Part shown: piece after piece, positions 32,778 through 42,603 of the stretch
Numbering within the stretch: position 1 is the first letter of the stretch
Layout of the letters: every line of letters starts with the position of its first letter
Source: Desulfofundulus salinus
GTDB taxonomy: Bacteria > Bacillota > Desulfotomaculia > Desulfotomaculales > Desulfovirgulaceae
NCBI RefSeq assembly: GCF_003627965.1
Contig: NZ_RBWE01000001.1
Coordinates: forward strand, 878,607 to 938,423
Length of the DNA stretch: 59,817 nucleotides
Reading direction: 5' to 3'
Position numbers and translations under genes: made by a program
Notes under the pieces: model-generated
Database searches by the model: none
The model's input: only the letters and a program-made list of their open reading frames with translations
What the model was told of the DNA's origin: nothing

Positions 32778-32796
32778 TGTGATATATAGCACATAA
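32778..32796. promoter_or_regulatory. CRP/FNR-like operator, copy 2
   Basis: TGTGATATATAGCACATAA is identical to copy 1 except at two central bases. The copies are 78 bp apart on the same helical side within about half a turn. Confidence 0.58.
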
Positions 32797-32810
32797 AATT
32801 CGATACTTCC

Positions 32811-32831
32811 GCCGTGTAAAAACTAAGTAGG
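32811..32831. repeat. Copy of the MITE left end
   Basis: GCCGTGTAAAA-AC-TAAGTAGG matches 15637-15657 at 19 of 21 positions. No matching right end is found downstream, so it is a fragment. Confidence 0.5.
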
Positions 32832-32838
32832 TAACGGA

Positions 32839-32866
32839 TTGACATTGACAGCCTCCGTCTTATGAC
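32839..32866 (+). promoter_or_regulatory. Candidate promoter for the flavoprotein-MvhD gene
   Basis: A perfect TTGACA (32839-32844) is 16 nt from TATGAC. A second TTGACA overlaps at 32845 but is too close. The start codon is 170 nt further. Confidence 0.5.
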
Positions 32867-33038
32867 TAAATTTTTAACCGATCTGGCCCGGGCATAACTG
32901 GGGCAAGCCAGCTAAAACCGGTAGTTCCGGATTTTTCAGAATGGATGAAGGAATTAGACCTCCGGTAACGAATCATAACGGTAATGTACTGAATTAAACT
33001 GCAAAAGCGATCCGTTTGCTCCAGAAGGGGGTTTTATA

Positions 33039-35075
33039 ATGATCGCGCCGTTGCCGCCCTGCAGTGCCAATTGTCCGGTTAATACCGATGTGCCCGGTTA
33101 CCTGGCCGCCATAGCCCGGGGAGATTATCAAAAGGCTGCCAGGCTGATCCGGGCCAACAATACCTTTGCCTCGGTATGTGGCTGGGTTTGTCCCCATCCC
33201 TGCGAAGATCATTGCCGGCGGGGACAGGTGGATGCCCCGCTATCGGTACGGGCGTTAAAGAGGTTTGCCCTGGAAAAGGCCGGGGGAGAAAGTCTTTTTC
33301 CCGATAAGCCGACTGCGCAGTCCCTTCCTTACCGGGTGGCCATAGTGGGGGCTGGTCCGGCGGGACTGACCGCAGCCTGGGATCTGGCAAGAGCCGGGTA
33401 TACCGTGACGGTATTTGAGCGCCAGCCCGAGGCCGGGGGACATTTATATGCTTCCCTGCCCACCTATCGCCTGCCCCGCCGGGTGGTGAGGGAGGATGTG
33501 GGGCGCATCGCCGCTGCCGGCGTGGAGATACGTACCGGGGTAGAGATTGGCAAAGATGTTTCATTAACCGACCTGCAAAAGGAATACGATGCGGTAATCC
33601 TGGCCGTGGGCCTTTCTAAAAGCCGGAGCTTAAACCTGCCGGGGTTTGATCATCCCGATGTCCTGCTGGCCCTGCCCTTCCTGCAGGGGACCAACCTGGG
33701 CCGACCGGTGAACATTAAAAAAAGGGTGATTGTCATTGGTGGGGGCGATGTTGCCATGGACGTGGCCCGGACCGCCCTGCGCCTGGGGGCTCAGGAGGTA
33801 CGGGTGGTTTGTCTGGAGACCTGCGACATTATGCCCGCCCACCCATGGGAGGTAAAGGAAGCCCAGGAGGAAGGGGTAGAACTCTGCGCCGGATGGGGAC
33901 CCGTCCGGGCGGTGGTGGAGGAAGGGCTGGTTCAGGGGTTGGAAGTTAAAGGGGTGTTATCGGTTTTTGATGAACAGGGTTGTTTTAACCCCACCTTTGA
34001 TGAAGGCAGACTCTCATTTGTTCCCGGTGAAATGATCATTCAGGCCATCGGGCAGTGTGCCGATCTTTCGTGCCTGGCGGACAGTCCGGTGGCGGTAAAC
34101 GAACGGGGCCAGCTAATGGTGAACCGGGATACCCTGGAAACCAGCGTGTCCGGGGTATTTGCCTGCGGGGAGGTGGCCTGTGGTCCCGGCCCGGCCATTG
34201 CCGCCGTGGCCAGCGGCCACCGGGTTGCCGCTGCAGTGCGGGCTTATCTGGAAGGAGTATCCCTTCCGGCCGGTAACGTAGCAACCATCGGTGAGTTGCC
34301 AGAACGGGTACGCACCCGTTTGCCGTCCTTTGCCAGACAGGAAATACCCGTACTTCCTGCCGACCAGCGCCGGTATTCCTTTGTGGTACAGGAATTGGAG
34401 TTTCCCCCGGTGCAGGCCCTGCGGGAAGCGGAGCGCTGCCTGCGCTGTGGTTTGGGGGCGGAAGTGCTTAAGGAACGTTGCGCCGCCTGCCTTACCTGTC
34501 AGCGGGTTTGTCCCTACGGAGTGCCGGTGGTGGAAGGAAGAGCGAACATACCGGTGGAGGGTTGCCAGGGGTGTGGTATCTGTGCGGCGGCCTGTCCGGC
34601 CGGGGCTATTGTGCTTAAGGGATTGCCGGGGGAAGAAGTGCATGCCCTTTTGGAGGGGGAAAAGGGGCGGGTCGGCGGGGTAAGTTCCGCGACCGATCCA
34701 CCGCTGGCCGTCTTTGTTTGCCAGCGGGCTTATTTCCAGGGACTGGCCCCGGAAGTTATCTCTTCCACCCCGGGGTTGGGGCAGGTCCGTCTGGTTTCCC
34801 TGCCCACGGCCGGCGCGCTGGACCCGCTGTGGTTGCTGAAAGCGCTGGATGAGGGGGCTTTAGGCGTAGCAGTGATCACCTGTGGAGAAAACAACTGCCG
34901 TCATGTCGGTGGGGCTGCCCGGGTCAAGGAGCAATTAAAGCGCTTCCAAAAGTTGCTCGCAGAATTGGGGTACGAACCGTTCCGTTTGCAGTGGCACTGT
35001 TTGGGTGCCGGTGGAGATCCCCTCGCCTGGCTCAGTGAATTTGCCCGGAGTCTTGTACAGGCAAATAAATCCTGA
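33039..35075 (+). CDS. NfnB/GltD-like flavoprotein fused to ferredoxin and MvhD domains
   Basis: The 678-residue protein has four parts. A GltD-type N terminus carries CSANCPVNTDVPGYL and CGWVCPHPCEDHCRRG. An FAD domain (VAIVGAGPAGLTAAWDLARA) and an NAD(P) domain (VIVIGGGDVAMDVARTALRLG) follow. Next are ferredoxin clusters (CAACLTCQRVCP, CQGCGICAAACP). Last is an MvhD-like end (VFVCQRAYF, ITCGENNCRHVGG, LQWHCLGAGG). NfnB parts oxidise NADPH, and MvhD passes electrons to HdrA-type proteins, so it may link NAD(P)H to heterodisulfide-reductase-like partners. GGGGG precedes the ATG. Its end overlaps the opposite-strand kinase by 44 nt. Confidence 0.88.
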   Translation: MIAPLPPCSANCPVNTDVPGYLAAIARGDYQKAARLIRANNTFASVCGWVCPHPCEDHCRRGQVDAPLSVRALKRFALEKAGGESLFPDKPTAQSLPYRVAIVGAGPAGLTAAWDLARAGYTVTVFERQPEAGGHLYASLPTYRLPRRVVREDVGRIAAAGVEIRTGVEIGKDVSLTDLQKEYDAVILAVGLSKSRSLNLPGFDHPDVLLALPFLQGTNLGRPVNIKKRVIVIGGGDVAMDVARTALRLGAQEVRVVCLETCDIMPAHPWEVKEAQEEGVELCAGWGPVRAVVEEGLVQGLEVKGVLSVFDEQGCFNPTFDEGRLSFVPGEMIIQAIGQCADLSCLADSPVAVNERGQLMVNRDTLETSVSGVFACGEVACGPGPAIAAVASGHRVAAAVRAYLEGVSLPAGNVATIGELPERVRTRLPSFARQEIPVLPADQRRYSFVVQELEFPPVQALREAERCLRCGLGAEVLKERCAACLTCQRVCPYGVPVVEGRANIPVEGCQGCGICAAACPAGAIVLKGLPGEEVHALLEGEKGRVGGVSSATDPPLAVFVCQRAYFQGLAPEVISSTPGLGQVRLVSLPTAGALDPLWLLKALDEGALGVAVITCGENNCRHVGGAARVKEQLKRFQKLLAELGYEPFRLQWHCLGAGGDPLAWLSEFARSLVQANKS

Positions 35076-36684
35076 ATTCGCTGCCGGCCCCCTCTTGACT
35101 GTTCACTTCAATCCTCCCGCCGTGGTTTTCAATAATGCGGTAGGATATGGTCAACCCCAGGCCGGTCCCGGCATCCTTGGTGGTGAAAAAGGGTGTGCTC
35201 AGCCGGGATAATATCTCCCCGGACATACCGTGGCCCGTGTCCCGTACCACCAGCAGGATTTCATCGGACTCGGCCAGCCAGCGGGAGATGAGGGTCAGTC
35301 TTCTTACCGGCTGTTCTTCCATGGCCTGCAGGGCGTTGTGAATTAAGTTCAGCAGTACCTGTTTGAGCTGGTCCGGTTGCGCCTTGATGGAGGGTAATTC
35401 CGGGGCAAGATCCGTGACCAGCTCCACCTGGGTCAAAAGGCACTGGCTCTCCACCAGGGGTAAAAGTTCATTGATCAGCCGGTTCAGGTCCACGTTTTCC
35501 CCGTGGGTGGAGTGGGGGCGGGCCAGCACGAGAAAATCACTGATGATTTCATTGGTCCGATCGACTTCCTGGATAATTACATCCAGGTATTCTTTATTTT
35601 TTGCATCCTCCACGCGTTCGCTCAGGAGCTGCGCAAATCCCTTGATGGAAGTAAGGGGATTGCGCAGTTCATGGGCCATGCCGGCGGCCATCTGGCCAAC
35701 CACTACCAGCTTTTCCTGGTTGTGCTGGAGTTCCCGCTGGTGGCGCAGTTCCGTAATATCGTTGAAGACGGTGACCGCGCCGCTAACCCGGCCGTGCCTA
35801 TCCCGCAGGACATCGGAACTGATCAACAGGTAAAAGTCTTTTCCATTAAATTTATACTGTATCTCCAGGGGGCCCAGTGCTTCGCTCCTTTCCAGAGCCT
35901 GCAGAGTAATCAGGTTATTTCTGTCCGTGTGAGGGAAAATATCCCAGATATGACGACCTATGGCACTGGAGACCGCTACTCCGGAGATTTGTTCTGCCGT
36001 CCGGTTAAACATGATTACCCTTCCGGTGGCATCGACGACAATTACTCCCCCTACCATGCGTTCTAAAATTGTATCCGAGGTTTGTTTTAACAGATCGTAT
36101 TTTACTTCGGTGCTGATATCCCGGAAGTAAATAATGATGCCCTCCCGGTTATTTCCCCGCATCAGGGGTCTCGTTTCCAGGGCCAGGTGGATCTGTTCGC
36201 CGTTTTTGCCGGTAATCTCGATTTCCCGGCACAGCAGGAGGGATTCAGGATCCCCACCCGGGGGGCAGCTGGTTGTCTTCTCTTCCTGGAGCCATTGTTG
36301 CAATTCCGTTAATTTTTTTCCTACCACTTCTTCCCGGGTGTATCCCACCAGCTGTTCCCATGTCCCGTTGATATAGCTGATGTTTAGTTCGTTATCCACG
36401 ATCATGATGGCCATGGGGATACTACCCAGAATATCATTGAGGCGGTATTGCTTTTCATGGTTTTCTTTCCGGGGAGGGCCCTGGAGGTGGTACTTGTATA
36501 TAATAAAGGGCAGCAATACGGATGTCAAAAGCAGTAGGGTCAGGCTTAAGACCAGATTTAATATTGTCCCCTGTTCGAGGGTTTTCTCCAGGGCAATAAT
36601 CGTGCTTATATGAAGGATAAGAGAATAGAGTAAAATGGCCAGGGAGGCCGCTATTAAGACCTGGGGCCAGTTCCGCGCAAACAA
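35032..36684 (-). CDS. PAS-domain sensor histidine kinase (NtrB-like)
   Basis: The 550-residue kinase has two N-terminal TM segments (about residues 8-28 and 40-62) with almost no external loop, two PAS domains (about 85-200 and 205-320), HisKA with AAGMAHELRNPLTSIKGF, and HATPase with NLIHNALQAME and DAGTGLGLTISYRI. It probably senses an intracellular or membrane redox cue. The TTG start has AAGGGTGG upstream. No response regulator is adjacent, and its last 44 nt overlap the flavoprotein gene tail to tail. Confidence 0.92.
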   Translation of the reverse strand: MFARNWPQVLIAASLAILLYSLILHISTIIALEKTLEQGTILNLVLSLTLLLLTSVLLPFIIYKYHLQGPPRKENHEKQYRLNDILGSIPMAIMIVDNELNISYINGTWEQLVGYTREEVVGKKLTELQQWLQEEKTTSCPPGGDPESLLLCREIEITGKNGEQIHLALETRPLMRGNNREGIIIYFRDISTEVKYDLLKQTSDTILERMVGGVIVVDATGRVIMFNRTAEQISGVAVSSAIGRHIWDIFPHTDRNNLITLQALERSEALGPLEIQYKFNGKDFYLLISSDVLRDRHGRVSGAVTVFNDITELRHQRELQHNQEKLVVVGQMAAGMAHELRNPLTSIKGFAQLLSERVEDAKNKEYLDVIIQEVDRTNEIISDFLVLARPHSTHGENVDLNRLINELLPLVESQCLLTQVELVTDLAPELPSIKAQPDQLKQVLLNLIHNALQAMEEQPVRRLTLISRWLAESDEILLVVRDTGHGMSGEILSRLSTPFFTTKDAGTGLGLTISYRIIENHGGRIEVNSQEGAGSEFRIYLPVQDSGQIH

Positions 36685-36856
36685 ACCGCATCCACCCTTA
36701 TTTCGAGAGCATTCAAAGCACTAACTAATTCAACGTTTAGAATCATTTTCCTGCCCGTGGTGACAAACTTTTCCTTAAAAACATCGAAGATTTTATTTTT
36801 TTGTCCACTCATGGTATAAAAGATTTATGGCCATTAAATTAACCAGCGGAGGTGGG

Positions 36857-37891
36857 ATGTTGAACAGGACGCAGAAACAAATTTTCCGTGCTCTGATGGC
36901 AAAACCCAGCACTTTTTGGCAGCTAATCAGGGAACAGGATGGACACCTGGCTCATTTTACGCAGGTAATGGAAGAAATGCTTGCCCGGGGCTTGGCCCGC
37001 TATGAAGGCAGTCATATTTATCTCACCGATAAAGGGAAAAAGCTGGCCCAGGACCAGGGTATATCCCCCTTAGAACCGCTGGCCTGTCCCACTTGTGACG
37101 GGAAAACCGTTACCTTGCAGGGCAGGTTTTCCCGGGTGCTGGAAGAGTTTAAGGAGATTGCCCGGCAAAGGCCACCGGCCATTGCCGAATTTGATCAGGG
37201 GTATGTGGACACAATGAGTACCGTAGCCCGGGTGGCCATCATGTACCAGCGGGGTGACCTGGAAAACCAGGATATCCTGCTCATAGGAGATGACGATTTG
37301 ACCAGCATTGCCATAGCCCTTACCGGTATGGCCAGGCACATTACTGTTTTAGAGGTGGATGACCGGCTGGTAGAGTTTATTGATCTCCAGGCCAGGAAAA
37401 AAGGTTGGACTAATCTTTCGGTACACAGGTATGATGTGCGCCACCCTCTCCCCCGGGAGTTTCAGGGCCAGTACGATACTTTTTTGATTGATCCGGTAGA
37501 AACACTGCCGGGCATCCGCCTGTTTTTGTCCCGCTGCGCCCTGTCTTTGCGGGGGAAAGGCAGTGCTGGTTATTTCGGTTTGACCCACCTGGAGGCTTCG
37601 AGGGACAAATGGTATTTCATTCAGAGGCTGATCCTGGAAATGAATTTTGTGATTACAGATATAATCCATAACTTCCAGGAATACGAACTGGAAAGGGAAG
37701 GATTTGTGAGCAAAAACTATCCCCTTGTCCAAAGAGCCTTCGGCCCGTTGCCTGTACCGGACACCAACTGGTATACCTCTAACTTTTTCCGGTTGGAGGC
37801 TGTAGGGAAGCCACGGGTTCCGGAACAAGAAAATATTCCCACCGGGCGCGAGTTTTACTTTGATGACGAAGCTTACGCTACTTTACCGTAG
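36857..37891 (+). CDS. bpsA: N4-bis(aminopropyl)spermidine synthase, branched polyamine synthase
   Basis: About 344 residues: an N-terminal winged-helix-like part and zinc-like CPTC, then a Rossmann domain with the diagnostic GDDDLTSIAIALTG, VLEVDDRLVEFI and FLIDPVETLPGI, and a late YFGLTHLEAS. BpsA adds two aminopropyl groups to spermidine to give the branched polyamine used by thermophiles to stabilise nucleic acids. ATG 36857 has GGAGGTG upstream; ATG 36827 lies too close to a possible -10 and has no RBS. The stop codon lies within the left flanking repeat of the 37.9-38.3 kb element. Confidence 0.87.
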   Translation: MLNRTQKQIFRALMAKPSTFWQLIREQDGHLAHFTQVMEEMLARGLARYEGSHIYLTDKGKKLAQDQGISPLEPLACPTCDGKTVTLQGRFSRVLEEFKEIARQRPPAIAEFDQGYVDTMSTVARVAIMYQRGDLENQDILLIGDDDLTSIAIALTGMARHITVLEVDDRLVEFIDLQARKKGWTNLSVHRYDVRHPLPREFQGQYDTFLIDPVETLPGIRLFLSRCALSLRGKGSAGYFGLTHLEASRDKWYFIQRLILEMNFVITDIIHNFQEYELEREGFVSKNYPLVQRAFGPLPVPDTNWYTSNFFRLEAVGKPRVPEQENIPTGREFYFDDEAYATLP

Positions 37892-38305
37892 TGCTCTACC
37901 TGTCAACGGACAGTGAAAATGTCACCTGAAAAATGCTTTATCTGGACTGAGAAAATGTCACCCATATTGATCATTCATCCGGACTGAGAAAATGTCACTT
38001 TTAAGTTAATGGGAGGCGACGGTCTTGACGGCCACCCCTCACGTGGTTAAGTTAAAAACACCGACGGGGCGGCTCCGGGGAACATGCGATAAGGACGCAG
38101 CACACCCCGTCAGGTAAGCAATTGTACCACATGAGGGGACCCCGGCCGTCAAGACTACCCTTCGGCGCCGCCTGAAAGCCTCAAGGGCTCACCAAAGAAC
38201 ATGCAAAACTCAAGAAAATGTCTCCTCTCTCCATGGTGACATTTTCTCAGACCGCTTACAGGGTGACAATATCACAGTCCGACGACATACCGTAGTGCTC
38301 TACCT
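37884..38305. mobile_element. Non-autonomous transposon-like element with multiple terminal repeats
   Basis: TACCGTAGTGCTCTACC flanks the element at 37884-37900 and 38288-38304. The insert (37901-38287) begins TGT and ends ACA. Its left end has three GGAC(T/A)G(A/T)GAAAATGTCAC units at 37908, 37944 and 37981, with a 36-37 nt period; the right end has two inverted units at 38235-38253 and 38262-38280. Such multiple end repeats recall IS21- or Tn7-type transposons. There is no transposase gene; the middle is a nested inverted repeat (38022-38155). It fills most of the 37892-38452 gap. Confidence 0.6.
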
Positions 38306-38333
38306 TGCGTACGCGGGTAGTTTGTGTTAGAAT
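38305..38333 (+). promoter_or_regulatory. Sigma-A promoter of the rpsB operon
   Basis: TTGCGT is 17 nt from TAGAAT with an upstream TG. The mobile element's right flank ends exactly at the first -35 base. A GTGTG-AATTA-CACAC hairpin and a roughly 110-nt leader follow, possibly an S2 autoregulatory leader. Confidence 0.7.
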
Positions 38334-38452
38334 ACATCCTGGTGTGAATTACACACGCCGCCAAACTTCTACAGGGGTGCCTCGTAAGGGGTTTTGTGGA
38401 AGAATGAAGGTGGCGGAGGAATCAAAACCAGCAGGGGAGGAGGTGTATTGGG

Positions 38453-39160
38453 GTGGCGATTATTTCCATGAAGCAGCTCCTTGAGGCCGGGGTACATTTC
38501 GGGCACCAGACCCGGCGGTGGAATCCCAAAATGGCTCCGTACATTTTTACGGACCGGAACGGTATTTATATTATTGACCTGCAAAAAACCGTTCGCAAGA
38601 TAGAAGAGGCCTACAACTTCGTGCGGAACCTGGCCGCCGAGGGTGGAACCATTCTCTTTGTGGGTACCAAAAAGCAGGCGCAGGAGTCGGTGAAGGAAGA
38701 AGCCGAACGGTGCGGGATGTTTTACGTGAACCAGCGCTGGTTGGGTGGCATGCTGACCAATTTCCAGACCATTCGCCGGCGTATCGAGCGCCTGCACGAA
38801 CTGGAGCGCATGGAAGCCGACGGGACTCTGGCCGTCCTGCCGAAGAAGGAAGTGGCTGAACTCATGCATGAAAAGGAAAGGCTGCAGAAGTTTCTCGGCG
38901 GTATTAAGCATATGCGCAAATTGCCCGATGCCCTTTTTGTCATTGATCCCCGCAAGGAGCGCATTGCGGTGGCCGAGGCCCGGAAGCTCAAGATACCCAT
39001 TGTGGCAATAGTGGATACCAACTGTGATCCCGACGAGATCGATTATGTGATTCCCGGAAACGACGATGCCATCAGGGCAGTGCGCCTGCTTACCAGCAAA
39101 ATTGCCGATGCCGTTCTAGAGGGACGGCAGGGTGAGCAGGTTGCAGCAGCAGCGCAATAA
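38453..39160 (+). CDS. rpsB: 30S ribosomal protein S2
   Basis: The 235-residue protein has the S2 start [25 protein letters not shown] and the conserved [18 protein letters not shown] and [26 protein letters not shown]. The GTG start follows GGGAGGAGGTG by 8 nt. It opens the rpsB-tsf-pyrH-frr group. Confidence 0.97.
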   Translation: MAIISMKQLLEAGVHFGHQTRRWNPKMAPYIFTDRNGIYIIDLQKTVRKIEEAYNFVRNLAAEGGTILFVGTKKQAQESVKEEAERCGMFYVNQRWLGGMLTNFQTIRRRIERLHELERMEADGTLAVLPKKEVAELMHEKERLQKFLGGIKHMRKLPDALFVIDPRKERIAVAEARKLKIPIVAIVDTNCDPDEIDYVIPGNDDAIRAVRLLTSKIADAVLEGRQGEQVAAAAQ

Positions 39161-39175
39161 AGGGTAGAGGTTTGG

Positions 39176-39226
39176 TGGGGGCCCCGCAAGAAATAATTGC
39201 TTACGGGGAACCCCTGCTTTTTTCTA
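39176..39226 (+). terminator. Terminator or attenuator between rpsB and tsf
   Basis: GGGGCCCCG and CGGGGAACCCC arms enclose an A/T-rich loop with its own GCAAG/TTGC pair, followed by TTTTTT. It may reduce read-through into tsf. Confidence 0.65.
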
Positions 39227-39309
39227 TTCTTTTTTGTTTGGCAAGCTTACATAATGGACATAATACTTTGAAGGAAAAATCTGGGATAAAAGGAGGCAGG
39301 AATTAACCA

Positions 39310-39963
39310 ATGGCTGAAATAACAGCGGCAATGGTCAAAGAATTGCGCGAGCGTACCGGGGCCGGCATGATGGACTGTAAAAAGGCCCTTATGGAAACTA
39401 ACGGGGACATGGAAAAGGCCGTGGACTTTTTACGGGAAAAGGGCCTGGCTGCCGCGGCCAAGAAGGCCGGGCGGATTGCCGCCGAGGGCGTGGTGGATGC
39501 CTACATCCACGGCGGGGGGCGCATTGGCGTCCTGGTGGAGGTAAACTGTGAAACCGACTTTGTGGCCAAGACCGACGAATTCCGGCTGTTCGTGCGGGAT
39601 ATCGCCATGCAGGTGGCCGCGGCCCGGCCGGAGTACGTGCGGCGCGAGGATGTGCCGGAACACGTGATTGCCCGGGAAAAGGAAGTCCTGGCGGCCCAGG
39701 CAGTCAATGAAGGAAAACCGGAGAAAGTGATCGAAAAAATCGTGCAGGGGCGACTGGATAAATTCTTTAAAGAGGTTTGCCTCCTGGAGCAGCCTTTTAT
39801 TAAAAATCCCGATATTACCGTGCAGGAGCTTTTAAACGAGAAAATTGCCAAAATAGGCGAAAACATCGTCATTCGCCGCTTTACCCGGTATGAACTGGGT
39901 GAAGGCCTGGCCAAACGGCAGGATGATTTTGCGGAGCAGGTTGCGGCCATGACCAGGTCTTGA
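39310..39963 (+). CDS. tsf: Elongation factor Ts
   Basis: The 217-residue guanine-nucleotide exchange factor for EF-Tu. It has the N-terminal [20 protein letters not shown] and the core [14 protein letters not shown]. Length fits the short thermophile/Firmicutes form. AAAGGAGGCAGG precedes the ATG. Confidence 0.97.
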   Translation: MAEITAAMVKELRERTGAGMMDCKKALMETNGDMEKAVDFLREKGLAAAAKKAGRIAAEGVVDAYIHGGGRIGVLVEVNCETDFVAKTDEFRLFVRDIAMQVAAARPEYVRREDVPEHVIAREKEVLAAQAVNEGKPEKVIEKIVQGRLDKFFKEVCLLEQPFIKNPDITVQELLNEKIAKIGENIVIRRFTRYELGEGLAKRQDDFAEQVAAMTRS

Positions 39964-41326
<1,363 letters not shown>

Positions 41327-41331
41327 CGGTC

Positions 41332-41547
41332 ATGGTCAAGGGGGAGCAAATACCCGATGTGCTGGCTCTGGAGGTAGAAGAAGCGTTTTCTTTGTGCCAC
41401 TTGCTGGGCTGGCAGGTTCATGTGCAGACAACAGCTCCTCCCCGGGGGAATCCCCGGGGGCCACAGCGTGTTGTTCGCTTTACCGTCATCGCCCCCAGGA
41501 AAGGTGTGTTGACGGTGGCGCGGGAAGAAGCGGGAAAGGAGGTGTAA
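41332..41547 (+). CDS. Small hypothetical protein in the frr-uppS interval
   Basis: The 71-residue product has a helical N terminus (DVLALEVEEAFSLCHLLGW), a Pro/Gly/Arg-rich loop and a strand-like end (QRVVRFTVIAPRKGVLTVA). It begins 5 nt after frr without its own RBS and ends just before the ferredoxin gene, whose RBS it contains. I do not recognise the family; the look recalls PASTA-like small domains, but without proof. Confidence 0.65.
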   Translation: MVKGEQIPDVLALEVEEAFSLCHLLGWQVHVQTTAPPRGNPRGPQRVVRFTVIAPRKGVLTVAREEAGKEV

Positions 41548-41550
41548 TCC

Positions 41551-41718
41551 TTGGCCTATCGCATTACTGAAGAATGTTTGGCCTGCGGGACCTGTCTTGA
41601 GTCCTGCCCCAACGAAGCCATTATTGAAGGCGACACTTACAGAATTGACCCCGACAAATGCGAGAATTGCGGTACCTGTGTCGAGGCCTGTCCTACCGGA
41701 GCCATTATCGAAGAGTAA
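41551..41718 (+). CDS. Small 2[4Fe-4S] ferredoxin
   Basis: The 55-residue ferredoxin starts at TTG with AAAGGAGG upstream. It has two full cluster motifs, CLACGTCLESCP and CENCGTCVEACP, each with a following acidic stretch, so it is a clostridial-type low-potential electron carrier. Its location between frr and uppS is unusual for model organisms; it may feed the IspG step of the same operon, which needs electrons, but this is inference. A terminator follows. Confidence 0.93.
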   Translation: MAYRITEECLACGTCLESCPNEAIIEGDTYRIDPDKCENCGTCVEACPTGAIIEE

Positions 41719-41725
41719 TGGATAA

Positions 41726-41753
41726 AACCCCCTCTTCCGGAGGGGGTTGTTTT
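41726..41753 (+). terminator. Rho-independent terminator after the ferredoxin gene
   Basis: AACCCCCTC and GAGGGGGTT form a perfect 9-bp stem with a TTCCG loop and a TTGTTTT tail. Confidence 0.85.
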
Positions 41754-41778
41754 AGTCGGGTAATAGGGGGGGAACCCT

Positions 41779-42603
41779 TTGCTGAAAGACCTGGTGCGCG
41801 TTTTGCGGAGCGGCGGGAAAAGGAATTCTTCTTTAGAGGAAGAAAGGCTTTTAGCGCAGCTTGATTTGAACCGTCTGCCCCGTCATGTGGCCATTATTAT
41901 GGATGGCAACGGCCGCTGGGCGCAAAAAAGGGGCTTGCCCAGAACCTGCGGCCACCGGGCCGGGGTGGAGTCGTTACGGGAAACGGTGCGTACCTGTGCC
42001 GAGCTGGGCATTGGCTACCTTACCGTTTACGCCTTTTCCACGGAAAACTGGAAGCGCCCCAGGGATGAAGTGGATGTATTGATGAATTTGCTGGTGGAAT
42101 ACCTGCACAAGGAAATAGAAGAATTATGTACCAATGGTATCCGCCTTCATCCCATTGGCCGCATACGAGAGTTGCCTTCCCATGCCCGAAAGGCCCTGGA
42201 CATGGCCGTCTCCCGCACCAGGAACAACCAGAAGATGGTCCTCAACCTGGCCCTGAATTACGGTGGACGGGTCGAGCTGGTGGATGCCGTGCGGTCCATT
42301 GTAAAAGAAGCGCTGGACGGAAATCTTACCCCGGGGCAAATTGACGAATCCACCATTTCCAGTCACCTTTATACCGCCGGTCAGCCGGACCCGGACCTGT
42401 TGATTCGACCTTCCGGTGATTACCGGGTGAGCAACTTTCTACTGTGGCAGCTTTCTTACACCGAATTCTGGATGACCACCGTGATGTGGCCCGATTTTCG
42501 ACGGGTGCACCTTTTGCAAGCCCTGGTGGATTTTCAGCGGCGGGAACGGCGCTTTGGTGGCCTGATTAGAGGTGAAAAAAGGTGCTCAGGCACAGAATCT
42601 TGA
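41779..42603 (+). CDS. uppS: Undecaprenyl diphosphate synthase (isoprenyl transferase)
   Basis: The 274-residue cis-prenyltransferase has HVAIIMDGNGRWAQKRGLPR (catalytic Asp, P-loop), VYAFSTENWKRP and DLLIRPSGDYRVSNFLLWQ. It makes the lipid carrier for peptidoglycan. The TTG start follows AGGGGGGG. A 22-nt overlap with cdsA couples the pair. The N-terminal 30 residues are longer than average. Confidence 0.95.
   Translation: MLKDLVRVLRSGGKRNSSLEEERLLAQLDLNRLPRHVAIIMDGNGRWAQKRGLPRTCGHRAGVESLRETVRTCAELGIGYLTVYAFSTENWKRPRDEVDVLMNLLVEYLHKEIEELCTNGIRLHPIGRIRELPSHARKALDMAVSRTRNNQKMVLNLALNYGGRVELVDAVRSIVKEALDGNLTPGQIDESTISSHLYTAGQPDPDLLIRPSGDYRVSNFLLWQLSYTEFWMTTVMWPDFRRVHLLQALVDFQRRERRFGGLIRGEKRCSGTES

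Noticed and set aside
36813-36818. TATAAA just before ATG 36827 as a bpsA promoter
   Set aside because: No -35 at the right distance; kept only as a hint that the downstream ATG with RBS is the start.
37908-37998. Three 36-nt-period repeats as a CRISPR
   Set aside because: The repeats are 18-19 nt with inverted partners at the other end, which is a transposon-end pattern.
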